A stretch of DNA of 9,375 nt from Halomonas sp. (GCA_007116835.1 SKHS01000176.1:1-9375), one strand, 5' to 3'. Positions 1-7,536 are shown, counted from the stretch's first letter. Translations and numbers: made by a program. The notes: generated from the letters alone by a model not told the origin.

Positions 1-1431
1 ATAATGCACTGGCTGGGGCGTGGGAATAGACGCATTGGGGTCGCCCATGGGCGCTGCCGCAATCATGCCGCCTTTAATAATCAATGAGGGCTTTACACCG
101 AAGAATGCGGGCTTCCAGAGCACTAAATCCGCCAGCTTGCCAACTTCGATAGAACCTACCTCATGGGCAATGCCGTGGGTAATGGCAGGATTAATGGTGT
201 ATTTGGCGATATAACGCTTGGCGCGCAGGTTATCAGCGCCCAACGCTTCATCTTCAGGCAATAAACCGCGCTGCACCTTCATTTTATGGGCCGTTTGCCA
301 GGTACGGCAGACCACTTCGCCCACGCGCCCCATGGCTTGGGAATCCGAGGCAATCATCGAGATCACGCCCAGGTCGTGAAGAATATCCTCGGCGGCGATG
401 GTTTCACGGCGAATACGTGAGTCGGCAAAGGCCACATCTTCAGGAATGCTGGGGTCTAAGTGGTGGCAGACCATCAGCATATCCAGGTGTTCGTCGATGG
501 TGTTAACCGTATAAGGCCGCGTCGGGTTAGTGGAAGACGGCAACACGTACTCTTTTGAACAGGCGGTCAGGATATCCGGCGCGTGGCCGCCACCTGCCCC
601 TTCGGTGTGGTAGGTGTGAATGCCACGCTCTTTAAACGCCGCCAGGGTGTCTTCCACAAAGCCGGATTCGTTGAGTGTGTCGGTGTGGATTGCGATCTGC
701 ACATCGTACTTTTCTGCCACACTGAGGCAGGTATCAATGGAAGCAGGTGTGGTGCCCCAGTCTTCGTGGAGCTTGAGCCCCATGGCACCGGCTTCCAGCT
801 GCGCTTCTAACGCCTCTGGCAGGCTGGCGTTGCCTTTGCCCAACAGGCCAATATTCATCGGCAGGTCGTCTACCGCTTGTAGCATTTTGCCAATATGCCA
901 CGCGCCAGGCGTGCAGGTTGTCGCATTAGAGCCTGTTGCAGGACCAGTGCCGCCGCCCAGCATGGTGGTCACACCGCTCATCAGCGCTTCTTCAATCTGC
1001 TGGGGGCAAATAAAGTGAATATGGGCGTCGATGCCGCCAGCGGTGAGGATTTTACCTTCACCGGCAATCACTTCGGTGCCGGGGCCAATCACTATATCCA
1101 CATCCGGCTGGGTATCGGGATTACCTGCCTTGCCAATCGCCGCGATACGACCGTTTTGCAGGCCGACATCGGCTTTCACAATGCCCCACCAGTCTAAAAT
1201 CAGCGCGTTGGTAATCACCGTATCCATCACCGTGGCGTCGTTACGCTGGCTTTGCCCCATACCGTCGCGGATAACCTTACCACCGCCAAACTTCACCTCG
1301 TCACCGTAATGGGTAGCGTCTTGCTCCACTTCAATCCACAGCTCGGTATCACCCAGGCGCACACGGTCGCCCACCGTGGGGCCATACATATCGGCGTAGG
1401 CTTGCCGGCTGATTTTGTTAACCGGTTTCAT
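1..1431 (-). CDS. ureC: Urease alpha subunit UreC (5' 477 codons, truncated by window edge)
   Basis: This is the catalytic subunit of nickel urease (EC 3.5.1.5), which hydrolyses urea to ammonia and carbamate in the cytoplasm. The readable 477 residues begin MKPVNKISRQAYADMYGPTV and end TPQPVHY at the window edge; the family is about 567 residues, so roughly 90 C-terminal residues lie outside. The active site is complete. By alignment from memory with the Klebsiella enzyme (offset +3), the nickel ligands are H137 and H139 (DAHIHF), the carbamylated lysine K220 (GLKLHEDWG), H249, H275 and D363 (ASDSQAMG). The mobile-flap cysteine C322 and catalytic H323 lie in VCHHLD. The ATG overlaps the ureB stop as ATGA, and GGAGA lies 6 nt upstream, so translation is coupled to ureB. 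No frameshift or lost residue is visible. Identification is essentially certain. Confidence 0.98.
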   Translation of the reverse strand, partial: MKPVNKISRQAYADMYGPTVGDRVRLGDTELWIEVEQDATHYGDEVKFGGGKVIRDGMGQSQRNDATVMDTVITNALILDWWGIVKADVGLQNGRIAAIGKAGNPDTQPDVDIVIGPGTEVIAGEGKILTAGGIDAHIHFICPQQIEEALMSGVTTMLGGGTGPATGSNATTCTPGAWHIGKMLQAVDDLPMNIGLLGKGNASLPEALEAQLEAGAMGLKLHEDWGTTPASIDTCLSVAEKYDVQIAIHTDTLNESGFVEDTLAAFKERGIHTYHTEGAGGGHAPDILTACSKEYVLPSSTNPTRPYTVNTIDEHLDMLMVCHHLDPSIPEDVAFADSRIRRETIAAEDILHDLGVISMIASDSQAMGRVGEVVCRTWQTAHKMKVQRGLLPEDEALGADNLRAKRYIAKYTINPAITHGIAHEVGSIEVGKLADLVLWKPAFFGVKPSLIIKGGMIAAAPMGDPNASIPTPQPVHY

Positions 1432-1763
1432 TGTTTATCTCCATCGAGCGCACCCATCACATCGCCACGGAAGCCGTAAATTTCGCGCTTACCGACGAAG
1501 GGAATTAGCGTGACCTCGCGGGTCTGGCCAGGCTCAAAGCGAATCGCGGTGCCCGCTGCCACATCTAAGCGAAAGCCACGGGATTTGCTGCGATCAAATA
1601 CCAACGCGGGATTGGCTTCCGCGAAGTGGTAGTGAGAGCCGATCTGAATGGGGCGGTCGCCGGTATTGGCCACCTCTACAGTGATTCGCTCGCGTCCCAC
1701 GCATAGCTCAATATCACCGTCTTTTAACTGATACTGTCCTGGAATCATTGGGCTGGACATCAT
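1428..1763 (-). CDS. ureB: Urease beta subunit UreB
   Basis: This is a structural subunit of the urease (UreABC)3 complex, 111 residues, close to the usual 101-110. Family motifs include the N-terminal MIPGQY, the stretch VANTGDRPIQIGSHYHFAEAN (about residues 32-52), LVFDRSKSRGFRLDVAAGTAIRFEPG, and the C-terminal IPFVGKREIYGF. Two ATGs stand in tandem (1763 and 1760). AGGAGG at 1769-1774 lies 5 nt before the first, which supports the upstream one. The gene follows ureA after 23 nt and ends in a 4-nt overlap with ureC, fitting the fixed stoichiometry of the three subunits. In some other bacteria UreA and UreB are fused; here they are separate. Confidence 0.97.
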   Translation of the reverse strand: MMSSPMIPGQYQLKDGDIELCVGRERITVEVANTGDRPIQIGSHYHFAEANPALVFDRSKSRGFRLDVAAGTAIRFEPGQTREVTLIPFVGKREIYGFRGDVMGALDGDKQ

Positions 1764-1786
1764 GGCAGCCTCCTGGTTGCTGACGA

Positions 1787-2089
1787 CTAGTTGATTGGCG
1801 TGTGAACGGTCACGAGTTTGGTGCCGTCCGGAAAGGTGGCTTCTACCTGCACTTCATCAACCATTTCCGCCACGCCATCCATCACGTCATCACGGCTAAG
1901 GATTTCACGGCCGTAGCTCATTAAATCGGCAACGCTTCTGCCGTCACGGGCACCTTCGATGATTTCAAAGCTGATCAGCGCCACGGCTTCGGGGTAGTTA
2001 AGCTTTAGGCCGCGTGCTTTGCGGCGCTCGGCAAGCTGGGCAGCAGAAAACAGCAGCAGCTTGTCTTTGTCTCGTGGGGTCAGTTCCAT
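1787..2089 (-). CDS. ureA: Urease gamma subunit UreA
   Basis: This is the small structural subunit of urease, 100 residues, exactly the usual length for the free-standing gamma subunit. It begins MELTPRDKDKLLLFSAAQLA and carries the family stretches RRKARGLKLNYPEAVALI, EGARDGRSVADLM and MVDEVQVEATFPDGTKLVTVHTPI. The ATG at 2089 has GGAGA upstream with about 8 nt spacing. It lies 27 nt after the ureD stop and 23 nt before ureB, with no visible terminator or promoter in either gap, so it is co-transcribed with them. Identification is essentially certain. Confidence 0.97.
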   Translation of the reverse strand: MELTPRDKDKLLLFSAAQLAERRKARGLKLNYPEAVALISFEIIEGARDGRSVADLMSYGREILSRDDVMDGVAEMVDEVQVEATFPDGTKLVTVHTPIN

Positions 2090-2116
2090 AGCGTATGTCT
2101 CCAGCGGTGCATCAAA

Positions 2117-3001
2117 TTAGGTTAGCCAAATACGCGGTGTATGAGCTGTACGCTCAATCCAGCGCGGGCGTAATAAGTGCCAAGCCTGTTCACACAGCGC
2201 CCAGGCTTCATTACGGGAGTTTCCGAGATAACGTAATAACAGTACGCCCTGGCGAACGGTGACTGCCCAACGTGGGTTGTCCGGTAGCGCGTCGCGCAGT
2301 TCATCAACCGCTGCACCGGCATCATCCAAACCAACTGCCCACAGCGTGGCTTGCACCGTAGCGCCCCCCTGCCCCCAGCGCCCGTTAAAGCGCGGATGCG
2401 CAGGGTCTAAGGGTTGGCGCTCCAGCCACAGTGGCTTGCCATTTAGGGTTAAACGAAAGTGCTGCTCGATGCGGCCGGTTACATAGGGCAGCTCACTGGC
2501 AGGGCGGCCCAGCGCCATAATTTCCCAGCCCAGGCAGCGGGCGCTGCCATGCAACGCAATGTGCGTTCGCTGAGTGCCTTTGGAGCCATCAAAGGCAATG
2601 GTTTCTTGAGGAAGCCATTCAAGGATGCCCCCATCTTCCACGTTTAGTTCGGTATCTTGGTTCCAGGCGACGCCCTGACTGTCCGCTTTATAAAGCTTGT
2701 TAGCCGCCGGCGTGGTGAGCAGCGCGTGTGCACCACGCTCGATATGGGCACGGATCGTCAGTGCGTCACCACTAACCAAGCCACCGGGCGGATGCAACAC
2801 ATACACATGGCAGGCCTCTGTGCTGCCTTCGGGGTAAAACGGGCGCTGCACTCTCAGTGGCCCCTGGTGACGCGCTTGTACCAGCCGTGTTGTGCCCGCA
2901 CGGTTAGCAAAACGCAGCGCCAGCGATGCCGCCCAATGGCGCTCTTCGTCAAAGCGGTGACCTGAGCCAGCAGCAGGTGTCGCGAGTTCACACAGCATCA
3001 T
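2117..3001 (-). CDS. ureD: Urease accessory protein UreD (nickel-insertion chaperone)
   Basis: UreD (UreH in some species) binds apo-urease and, with UreF and UreG, guides nickel and CO2 delivery to the active site. The 294-residue product matches the family's usual 270-300. Visible family motifs are GPLRVQRPFYPEG (47-59), HPPGGLVSGD (70-79), TTPAANKLYK (96-105), LEWLPQETIAFDGS (127-140) and LGWEIMALGRPAS (157-169). No signal peptide or membrane segment is seen, as expected for a cytosolic chaperone. It is the first gene after a 188-nt gap from urtE and sits about 30 nt downstream of the predicted transcription start of a sigma-54 promoter. Tandem ATGs occur at 3001 and 2998. An in-frame stop at 3022-3020 excludes an earlier ATG start. 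The ribosome binding site is oddly spaced (see separate entry). Confidence 0.95.
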   Translation of the reverse strand: MMLCELATPAAGSGHRFDEERHWAASLALRFANRAGTTRLVQARHQGPLRVQRPFYPEGSTEACHVYVLHPPGGLVSGDALTIRAHIERGAHALLTTPAANKLYKADSQGVAWNQDTELNVEDGGILEWLPQETIAFDGSKGTQRTHIALHGSARCLGWEIMALGRPASELPYVTGRIEQHFRLTLNGKPLWLERQPLDPAHPRFNGRWGQGGATVQATLWAVGLDDAGAAVDELRDALPDNPRWAVTVRQGVLLLRYLGNSRNEAWALCEQAWHLLRPRWIERTAHTPRIWLT

Positions 3002-3018
3002 GGGCGCATTTACTTCCT
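2998..3018 (-). promoter_or_regulatory. ureD ribosome binding site with overlapping three-codon mini-ORF
   Basis: The only Shine-Dalgarno-like stretch is AGGAAG at 3018-3013, 11 nt before the first ureD ATG and 14 nt before the second, which is longer than usual. An out-of-frame ATG at 3009-3007 opens a short frame, ATG CGC CCA TGA, whose stop lies across the tandem ureD ATGs. The AGGA core lies 5 nt from that ATG, a better distance than to ureD. Ribosomes might therefore start on the mini-ORF and re-initiate at ureD. The sequence is clear; its function is inference. Confidence 0.4.
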
Positions 3019-3042
3019 GTTAATAAGCATTTCATTTTCAAA

Positions 3043-3058
3043 TGCAAGGAATGCGCCA
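3043..3058 (-). promoter_or_regulatory. Sigma-54 (RpoN) promoter of ureDABC
   Basis: Read on the minus strand the site is TGGCGCATTCCTTGCA. It matches the sigma-54 consensus TGGCACG-N4-TTGCW with the invariant GG (3057-3056) and GC (3045-3044) at the correct spacing; the differences are G for A and A for G in the -24 element. Transcription should start near 3032, giving an untranslated leader of about 30 nt before ureD. Paired NtrC-like sites lie about 110 and 141 bp upstream. A nitrogen-limitation promoter fits urease, whose product is ammonia. Confidence 0.8.
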
Positions 3059-3133
3059 AAATGGTGAAAAATGTGAATACGCTGCCAAAGCGCCCGTATA
3101 AGGTGAAAAGAGGCCGTCTAATGACGCCTATTG

Positions 3134-3150
3134 CGCACCAAAAAGAATCA
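3134..3150. promoter_or_regulatory. Probable NtrC-type site, promoter-proximal (ureD)
   Basis: The plus strand reads CGCACCAAAAAGAATCA. Against the NtrC consensus TGCACYA-N3-TGGTGCA, the left half matches at 6 of 7 positions and the right half at only 3 of 7, so this is a strong half-site with a degenerate partner. Its centre is about 110 bp upstream of the predicted start, a normal enhancer distance, and 31 bp from the better site at 3165-3181. Confidence 0.45.
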
Positions 3151-3164
3151 AAATAAGACTAAGC

Positions 3165-3181
3165 TGCACCGAAATGGACCA
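3165..3181. promoter_or_regulatory. Probable NtrC enhancer site, promoter-distal (ureD)
   Basis: The plus strand reads TGCACCGAAATGGACCA. It matches the NtrC consensus TGCACYA-N3-TGGTGCA at 6 of 7 positions in the left half and 5 of 7 in the right. The centre is about 141 bp upstream of the predicted sigma-54 start. It lies just beyond the urtE stop codon, so the enhancer fills the start of the urtE-ureD gap. In E. coli glnA the two strong NtrC sites sit at about -108 and -140, almost the same geometry. Confidence 0.6.
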
Positions 3182-3189
3182 TCTATGGC

Positions 3190-3897
3190 TTAAACGGTCA
3201 AATGCTGCTTGATCAGTTCGTTGGAAAGTTCTGAGATATCACCGTTTGCCACCGGACGACCTCGATCCATAATCACAAAGCGGTCGGCGTACTTACGGGC
3301 AAAGGGCAGCTTCTGCTCCACCAGCAGCACCGTCAGGCCATCCTCTTTGATCAGTTGGCGAATCACCTGACCGATTTGCGCCACAATATTGGGCTGAATA
3401 CCTTCCCCTGGCTCATCTAAAATCAGCAACTTGGGCTCTATCACCAGCGCGCGGCCAATGGCTAGCTGCTGCTGTTGCCCGCCGGATAAGTCACCACCAC
3501 GGCGATGTTTCATCTCTTTTAGAACAGGAAACAGTTCATAGACACGCTCGGGGATTTTTTTCAGACCATCACTGCGCGCTGCCAAACCGGTGCGAAGGTT
3601 CTCCTCGACGGTGAGCAGCGGAAAAATCTGTCGCCCCTGCGGCACAAAACCAATGCCCAAACGAGAGCGCGCTTCAATGGCCTTTTTGGTCAGTTCAATT
3701 TCACCGCCATCGCCTTGGTAACGCAGTTGGCCACTTTTCACCGCCACTTCGCCCATAATGGCCTTCATCAGGGTGGTTTTACCCACCCCGTTACGGCCCA
3801 TCACGCAGGTGCATTGGCCTGCAGGTACGTCGAGATCTAAATCCCACAGCGTGTGACTTTCCCCGTAGAACTGGTTGAGTTGTTCGATTGCCAGCAT
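3190..3897 (-). CDS. urtE: Urea ABC transporter ATP-binding protein UrtE
   Basis: This is one of the two ATPase subunits of the urea importer, acting at the cytoplasmic face with UrtD. It is 235 residues, LivF-like. Motifs: Walker A GRNGVGKTT (34-42), Q-loop glutamine Q87 in GFVPQGRQIFP, signature LSGGQQQQ (137-144), Walker B LLILDEP (157-163), and GEGIQP after it, which is characteristic of UrtE. The usual switch histidine is replaced by Q195 in LLVEQK; this is normal for LivF-type subunits and not a defect. The ATG shares one base with the urtD stop (TGATG), and GAGGAGG lies 7 nt upstream inside urtD, so translation is coupled. It is the last urt gene; no clear terminator hairpin follows, so some read-through into ureD is possible. 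Confidence 0.96.
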   Translation of the reverse strand: MLAIEQLNQFYGESHTLWDLDLDVPAGQCTCVMGRNGVGKTTLMKAIMGEVAVKSGQLRYQGDGGEIELTKKAIEARSRLGIGFVPQGRQIFPLLTVEENLRTGLAARSDGLKKIPERVYELFPVLKEMKHRRGGDLSGGQQQQLAIGRALVIEPKLLILDEPGEGIQPNIVAQIGQVIRQLIKEDGLTVLLVEQKLPFARKYADRFVIMDRGRPVANGDISELSNELIKQHLTV

Positions 3898-4733
3898 CAG
3901 GCAGCCTCCTCGTCATCCGCACCCAGATACACCTCGACCACTTTCGGGTCGCTGGACACCTGATCCATACTGCCTTCTGCCAGCACGCTGCCTTGGTGCA
4001 GTACAGTCACTTTGCGGGCAATAGAGCGTACAAAGCCCATATCGTGTTCCACCACGACCACCGATTGTTTACCCGCCAGGCCCGTTAGCAGTTCTGCGGT
4101 GCGCTCCATCTCTTGTTCTGTCATCCCAGCAACGGGTTCATCTACCAGCAACAATCGCGGGCGCTGCATTAGCAACATGCCAATTTCCAGCCACTGCTTT
4201 TGGCCGTGAGAGAGGATACCTGCTGGCCGGTAGCACAGTTCGATCAGTCCAATGGTTTCCAACACTTCATCGATGCGGTCTTTAATGTCACCGGTCATAC
4301 GGGCGGTTAGTGTGGGAAAAATCCGCTTGTCCGCCGCCATCGCCAGCTCCAGGTTTTCGAACACGCTAAGTGCTTCAAATACCGTGGGCTTTTGGAACTT
4401 ACGGCCAATCCCCAGGCTAGCGATATCAGGCTCATTCATTTGCAGCAGATTATGGCGGCTGCCAAACCACACGCTGCCTTCGTTAGGGCGCGTTTTGCCG
4501 GTAATGATGTCCATCATGGTCGTTTTACCGGCCCCGTTAGGGCCGATAATGCAGCGTAGTTCGCCGTCATCAATGGTCAAGTTCAAGTTATTGATCGCCT
4601 TGAAGCCATCGAAGCTCACCGAGACATCTTCCATATATAGAATCGGGCCGTGGCGCACATCTACCGGCGATGCCTGTGGAGCCATAAAGTCAAACACCCG
4701 ATCCCGCGTGGTTAGCGATTGCAACAAGCTCAT
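3897..4733 (-). CDS. urtD: Urea ABC transporter ATP-binding protein UrtD
   Basis: This is the second ATPase of the urea importer, LivG-like, 278 residues. About 30 residues precede the nucleotide-binding core, which opens ILYMEDVSVSFDGFKAI. Motifs: Walker A GPNGAGKTT (64-72), Q-loop Q114 in RKFQKPTVFE, signature LSHGQKQ (174-180), Walker B LLLVDEP (194-200), D-loop VAGMT, and switch histidine H230 in VVVVEHDM. The signature has H in place of the second G of LSGGQ, which I recall as typical for UrtD. The start ATG overlaps the urtC stop (ATGA) and has a perfect AAGGAGG 7 nt upstream. Its TGA overlaps the urtE ATG. With one switch glutamine (UrtE) and one histidine (UrtD), the pair should act as a heterodimer. 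Confidence 0.96.
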   Translation of the reverse strand: MSLLQSLTTRDRVFDFMAPQASPVDVRHGPILYMEDVSVSFDGFKAINNLNLTIDDGELRCIIGPNGAGKTTMMDIITGKTRPNEGSVWFGSRHNLLQMNEPDIASLGIGRKFQKPTVFEALSVFENLELAMAADKRIFPTLTARMTGDIKDRIDEVLETIGLIELCYRPAGILSHGQKQWLEIGMLLMQRPRLLLVDEPVAGMTEQEMERTAELLTGLAGKQSVVVVEHDMGFVRSIARKVTVLHQGSVLAEGSMDQVSSDPKVVEVYLGADDEEAA

Positions 4734-5875
4734 GCGGTTGCCTCCTTGGGTGGTTGGTCATCGCGGTGTTTACGTTTGAGATAACGAAATAGTCCTGCCA
4801 CGCCCTTGGGCAAAAACACAGTGACCAGCACAAACATCGCGCCCAGGGCAAACAGCCAGGCATCTGGCATCACACCGGTGAAGACCGTTTTGGCGTAATT
4901 GACCAGAATCGCTCCAATAACCGCGCCATATAGCGTAGCGCGACCACCTAGCGCTACCCACAGTACAATTTCAATTGAGAAAATTGGCGAGAATTCGCTG
5001 GGATTGATAATGCCCACCTGAGGCACATAAAGCGCACCAGCTAAGCCTGCCAGCATGGCGGAAACCACGAACACAAACAGCTGGAAGCGTTCGACTCGGT
5101 AGCCAATAAAACGCGTGCGCGCCTCGGCATCCCGGGTTGCCACGCACACTCGGCCTAGCTTGCTGGTGACAATCGCGCGGCACAGGATGTAGCCCAGCGC
5201 CAGCGCAACGCCGGTGGCAATAAACAGCCCTAAGCGGGTGTCGTTACTGCGCAGGTTGTAGCCTAGCAGTTCGCGGAAGTCGGTTAGCCCGTTGTTGCCA
5301 CCAAAGCCCATCTCGTTGCGAAAGAACGCCAGCATCAGGGCAAAGGTTAATGCTTGGGTAATAATCGACAAATAGACACCGGTAACCCGAGAGCGAAAGG
5401 CTAAAAAGCCGAACACTAATGCCAGTAACCCTGGCGCTATGAGCACCATCGCAAACGCAAACCAAGCCATATCAAAGCCGAGCCAGTACCACGGCAGGCT
5501 CTCCCAGCTGAGAAACACCATAAAATCCGGTAGCACTGGATCGCCATAGGTGCCGCGATCACCGATCTGGCGCATTAGGTACATACCCATGGCGTAGCCG
5601 CCGATAGCGAAAAACGCCCCGTGGCCTAGGCTCAAAATACCTAGATAACCCCATACCAAGTCTACCGCCACTGCCAGCAGCGCGTAGCTTAGGTATTTGC
5701 CAAACAGGTTCACGGTATAGGCATTCACATGCAGCGGGTGGCCTTGGGGAACCGACAAGTGCAGCACTGTCACCAGCAGTAGGGCAGCAAATAACACGCC
5801 TAGAAAGATCTGCGTAGCCCGTTCGCCAAACGGGCGGGTTAGCCAACATTGGCTTGACGATGAGTGGGTCATCAT
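4730..5875 (-). CDS. urtC: Urea ABC transporter permease UrtC
   Basis: This is one of the two membrane permeases of the urea importer, LivM-like, 381 residues. A hydrophobic segment at about 22-41 is followed by several more. The family stretch GYLGILSLGHGAFFAIGGYA (76-95) is clear, and conserved later stretches include FRNEMGFGGNNGLTDF, RDAEARTRFIGYRVERFQ and VGIINPSEFSPIFSIEIVLW. The C-terminus is basic (FRYLKRKHRDDQ), suggesting it stays in the cytoplasm. Tandem ATGs occur at 5875 and 5872, and GAGGG at 5887-5883 lies 7 nt before the first, which supports that start. The urtB stop is only 3 nt upstream, and the gene ends in a 4-nt overlap with urtD. Confidence 0.95.
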   Translation of the reverse strand: MMTHSSSSQCWLTRPFGERATQIFLGVLFAALLLVTVLHLSVPQGHPLHVNAYTVNLFGKYLSYALLAVAVDLVWGYLGILSLGHGAFFAIGGYAMGMYLMRQIGDRGTYGDPVLPDFMVFLSWESLPWYWLGFDMAWFAFAMVLIAPGLLALVFGFLAFRSRVTGVYLSIITQALTFALMLAFFRNEMGFGGNNGLTDFRELLGYNLRSNDTRLGLFIATGVALALGYILCRAIVTSKLGRVCVATRDAEARTRFIGYRVERFQLFVFVVSAMLAGLAGALYVPQVGIINPSEFSPIFSIEIVLWVALGGRATLYGAVIGAILVNYAKTVFTGVMPDAWLFALGAMFVLVTVFLPKGVAGLFRYLKRKHRDDQPPKEATA

Positions 5876-5878
5876 AGA

Positions 5879-7492
5879 TTAGCCCTCGGCAGCCCGGCCC
5901 TTCTGCGGAAAGAGTCCACGCGGGCGTTTTTGAATAAACAGAATGATGAACACCAGGACAATAATTTTGGCCAGCACCGCACCCGCCCAGGGTTCTAACA
6001 CTTGATTGATAATACCTAGAGAGAGCCCAGCAACCAGGGTGCCCCATAGGTTACCCACGCCGCCAAACACCACCACCATGAAAGAATCAATAATGTAGTT
6101 TTGACCCAGGTTGGGGCCGACATTGGTAAGCTGCGATAATGCCACGCCCGCCAAACCTGCCACGCCGGAACCTAACGCGAAGGTCATAATATCGACCCGG
6201 GTGGCGCGGATGCCCATAGAGCGTGCCATAGCGCGGTTTTGAGTCACGGCACGCACTTCAAGCCCCAAGCGTGTGCGACGCATGATCAGCATCAGGCCTG
6301 CAAACACCACCAGCGCAAAGCCCAGCACATACATACGATTGAGCGTTAGCGACAGTGCATCATTGACCACCAATGAACCGCTCATCCATTCAGGGGTAAT
6401 GACCGTGCGGTTAAGCGGCGAAATGCCCGTGCGCACCAGCTGTTGAAGAATCAAGCTGATACCAAAAGTGGCTAATAGGGTCTCCAGCGGGCGGCCTTTA
6501 AGGAACTGAATCACACTGCGCTCAATAGCCACCCCGGCCAGTGCAGCCACCATAAAGCCAGCTGGAATCGACAGGATCAACGCCAGGCCGGGTTGTCCGG
6601 GCAGTAACTGCTGCATTGCCCAGGTGGTGTAAGCCCCCAGCATGATCAGTTCGCCGTGGGCCATGTTAATCACGCCCATGACGCCGAAGGTGATCGCCAG
6701 CCCAATCGCTGCAAGCACCAACACAGAACCTAAGCTTAAGCCGAAGTAGAGCGTTTCCAGACCACGGTTTATTTTGAGGTTTTGCTCAATGCTGATCAGC
6801 GCTTCATTGGCGGCATCGGCCACAATGGGATCATCGCCATTCGCTGCTCGGTTAAGCGCCACCCGAACACGCGGGTGCAAACTGCCTCGCAACGTTTCCA
6901 CGCCTTCAAGTTGGCCACTTTCCACTTGGTAAATTGCCAACGCCTGGGTCAACCTGCGCTTTACCTGAGCATCTTCTTCCTCAGCGATCAGCTCACTAAG
7001 CGGTTCAGCCAGTTCTGCGTCAACTTCACCCAACAGCCGAGTGGCCGAGGTACGACGGCGCTCCACGTCCGGCGAATAAAGATCCACCACGGCAATAGCG
7101 CTGCGTAACTGGTTGCGCAGATTGTTATTAATGCCAATACGATCCAGATCGCGGCGAGACATGTCACCCAGCGGTTCGCCGGTTAACGCATCAGCAACAG
7201 GCCAATCCCGACCTCGGTTGTCGAGCACCACCACGAAACGGCCATCGTCGGTGCGCTGCAGGCGGCCATCTAACAATGACTGCAGCCAATCACGAGCGCG
7301 CTCATCATCACTTTGCAAAATAGCGATGATTGCTTCGCCTTTGGCCGGGAAGGAGCGCACGTCCAGTGCTTCTAGTAACTCAAGCGCAGCGGCGTCATCA
7401 GCATCAACACTGGCGCTTGTTTGTGCCTGAGCGGTTACTGTGATGCCTAACAACAGCAGACACAGTAATCCTAAGGAAAGGAAACGCCTCAT
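5879..7492 (-). CDS. urtB: Urea ABC transporter permease UrtB with long N-terminal extracytoplasmic domain
   Basis: This is the second membrane permease of the urea importer, LivH-like, 537 residues, much longer than LivH (about 300). It has three parts. Residues 1-24 look like a cleavable signal peptide (basic start, Leu-rich core, AQAQ near 21-24). Residues 25-245 are a soluble, charged, mostly helical region; RRRTSATRLLGEVDAELAEPL and the repeated short helices after it resemble HEAT-type repeats. Residues 246-520 are the membrane domain, with TFGVMGVINMAHGELIMLGAY (268-288) as the family signature and VVVFGGVGNLWGT near 473-485. A long N-terminal region is known in many proteobacterial UrtB proteins, but I know of no established function for it. 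The ATG has AGGAAG 6 nt upstream. The gap to urtA is 110 nt and holds a hairpin. Confidence 0.94.
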   Translation of the reverse strand: MRRFLSLGLLCLLLLGITVTAQAQTSASVDADDAAALELLEALDVRSFPAKGEAIIAILQSDDERARDWLQSLLDGRLQRTDDGRFVVVLDNRGRDWPVADALTGEPLGDMSRRDLDRIGINNNLRNQLRSAIAVVDLYSPDVERRRTSATRLLGEVDAELAEPLSELIAEEEDAQVKRRLTQALAIYQVESGQLEGVETLRGSLHPRVRVALNRAANGDDPIVADAANEALISIEQNLKINRGLETLYFGLSLGSVLVLAAIGLAITFGVMGVINMAHGELIMLGAYTTWAMQQLLPGQPGLALILSIPAGFMVAALAGVAIERSVIQFLKGRPLETLLATFGISLILQQLVRTGISPLNRTVITPEWMSGSLVVNDALSLTLNRMYVLGFALVVFAGLMLIMRRTRLGLEVRAVTQNRAMARSMGIRATRVDIMTFALGSGVAGLAGVALSQLTNVGPNLGQNYIIDSFMVVVFGGVGNLWGTLVAGLSLGIINQVLEPWAGAVLAKIIVLVFIILFIQKRPRGLFPQKGRAAEG

Positions 7493-7536
7493 GGGGTTCT
7501 TCCTTTGGTTAACAAAAAGGGGAAAGAGGTAGCGTG

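Noticed and set aside
620..1018. 132-residue plus-strand open frame opposite ureC
   Set aside because: It is antisense to a highly conserved part of ureC, and its Ser/Pro-rich composition is typical of a shadow frame; no convincing ribosome binding site or homology was seen.
3056..3110. Sigma-70 promoter for ureD (TTGGCA on the minus strand)
   Set aside because: TTGGCA resembles a -35 box, but at 16-18 nt spacing no hexamer resembling TATAAT is found. The sigma-54 site fits far better.
2926..3156. 76-residue plus-strand open frame in the urtE-ureD gap
   Set aside because: It begins inside ureD on the opposite strand and covers the sigma-54 promoter; no recognisable protein features, so the DNA is better explained as a control region.
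3190..3900. Loss of the switch histidine in UrtE (Q195)
   Set aside because: Glutamine at this place is usual in LivF-type ATPases of branched-chain amino acid and urea transporters, so it is not a defect.
3897..4733. LSHGQ instead of LSGGQ in the UrtD signature motif
   Set aside because: I recall this as the family norm for UrtD and the other ATPase motifs are intact, so it is not reported as an anomaly.
5559..6047. 162-residue minus-strand open frame across the urtB/urtC junction
   Set aside because: It lies out of frame inside urtB and urtC, has a Cys/Pro/Arg-rich composition unlike a real protein, and matches no family I know. The two transporter genes fully explain the DNA.
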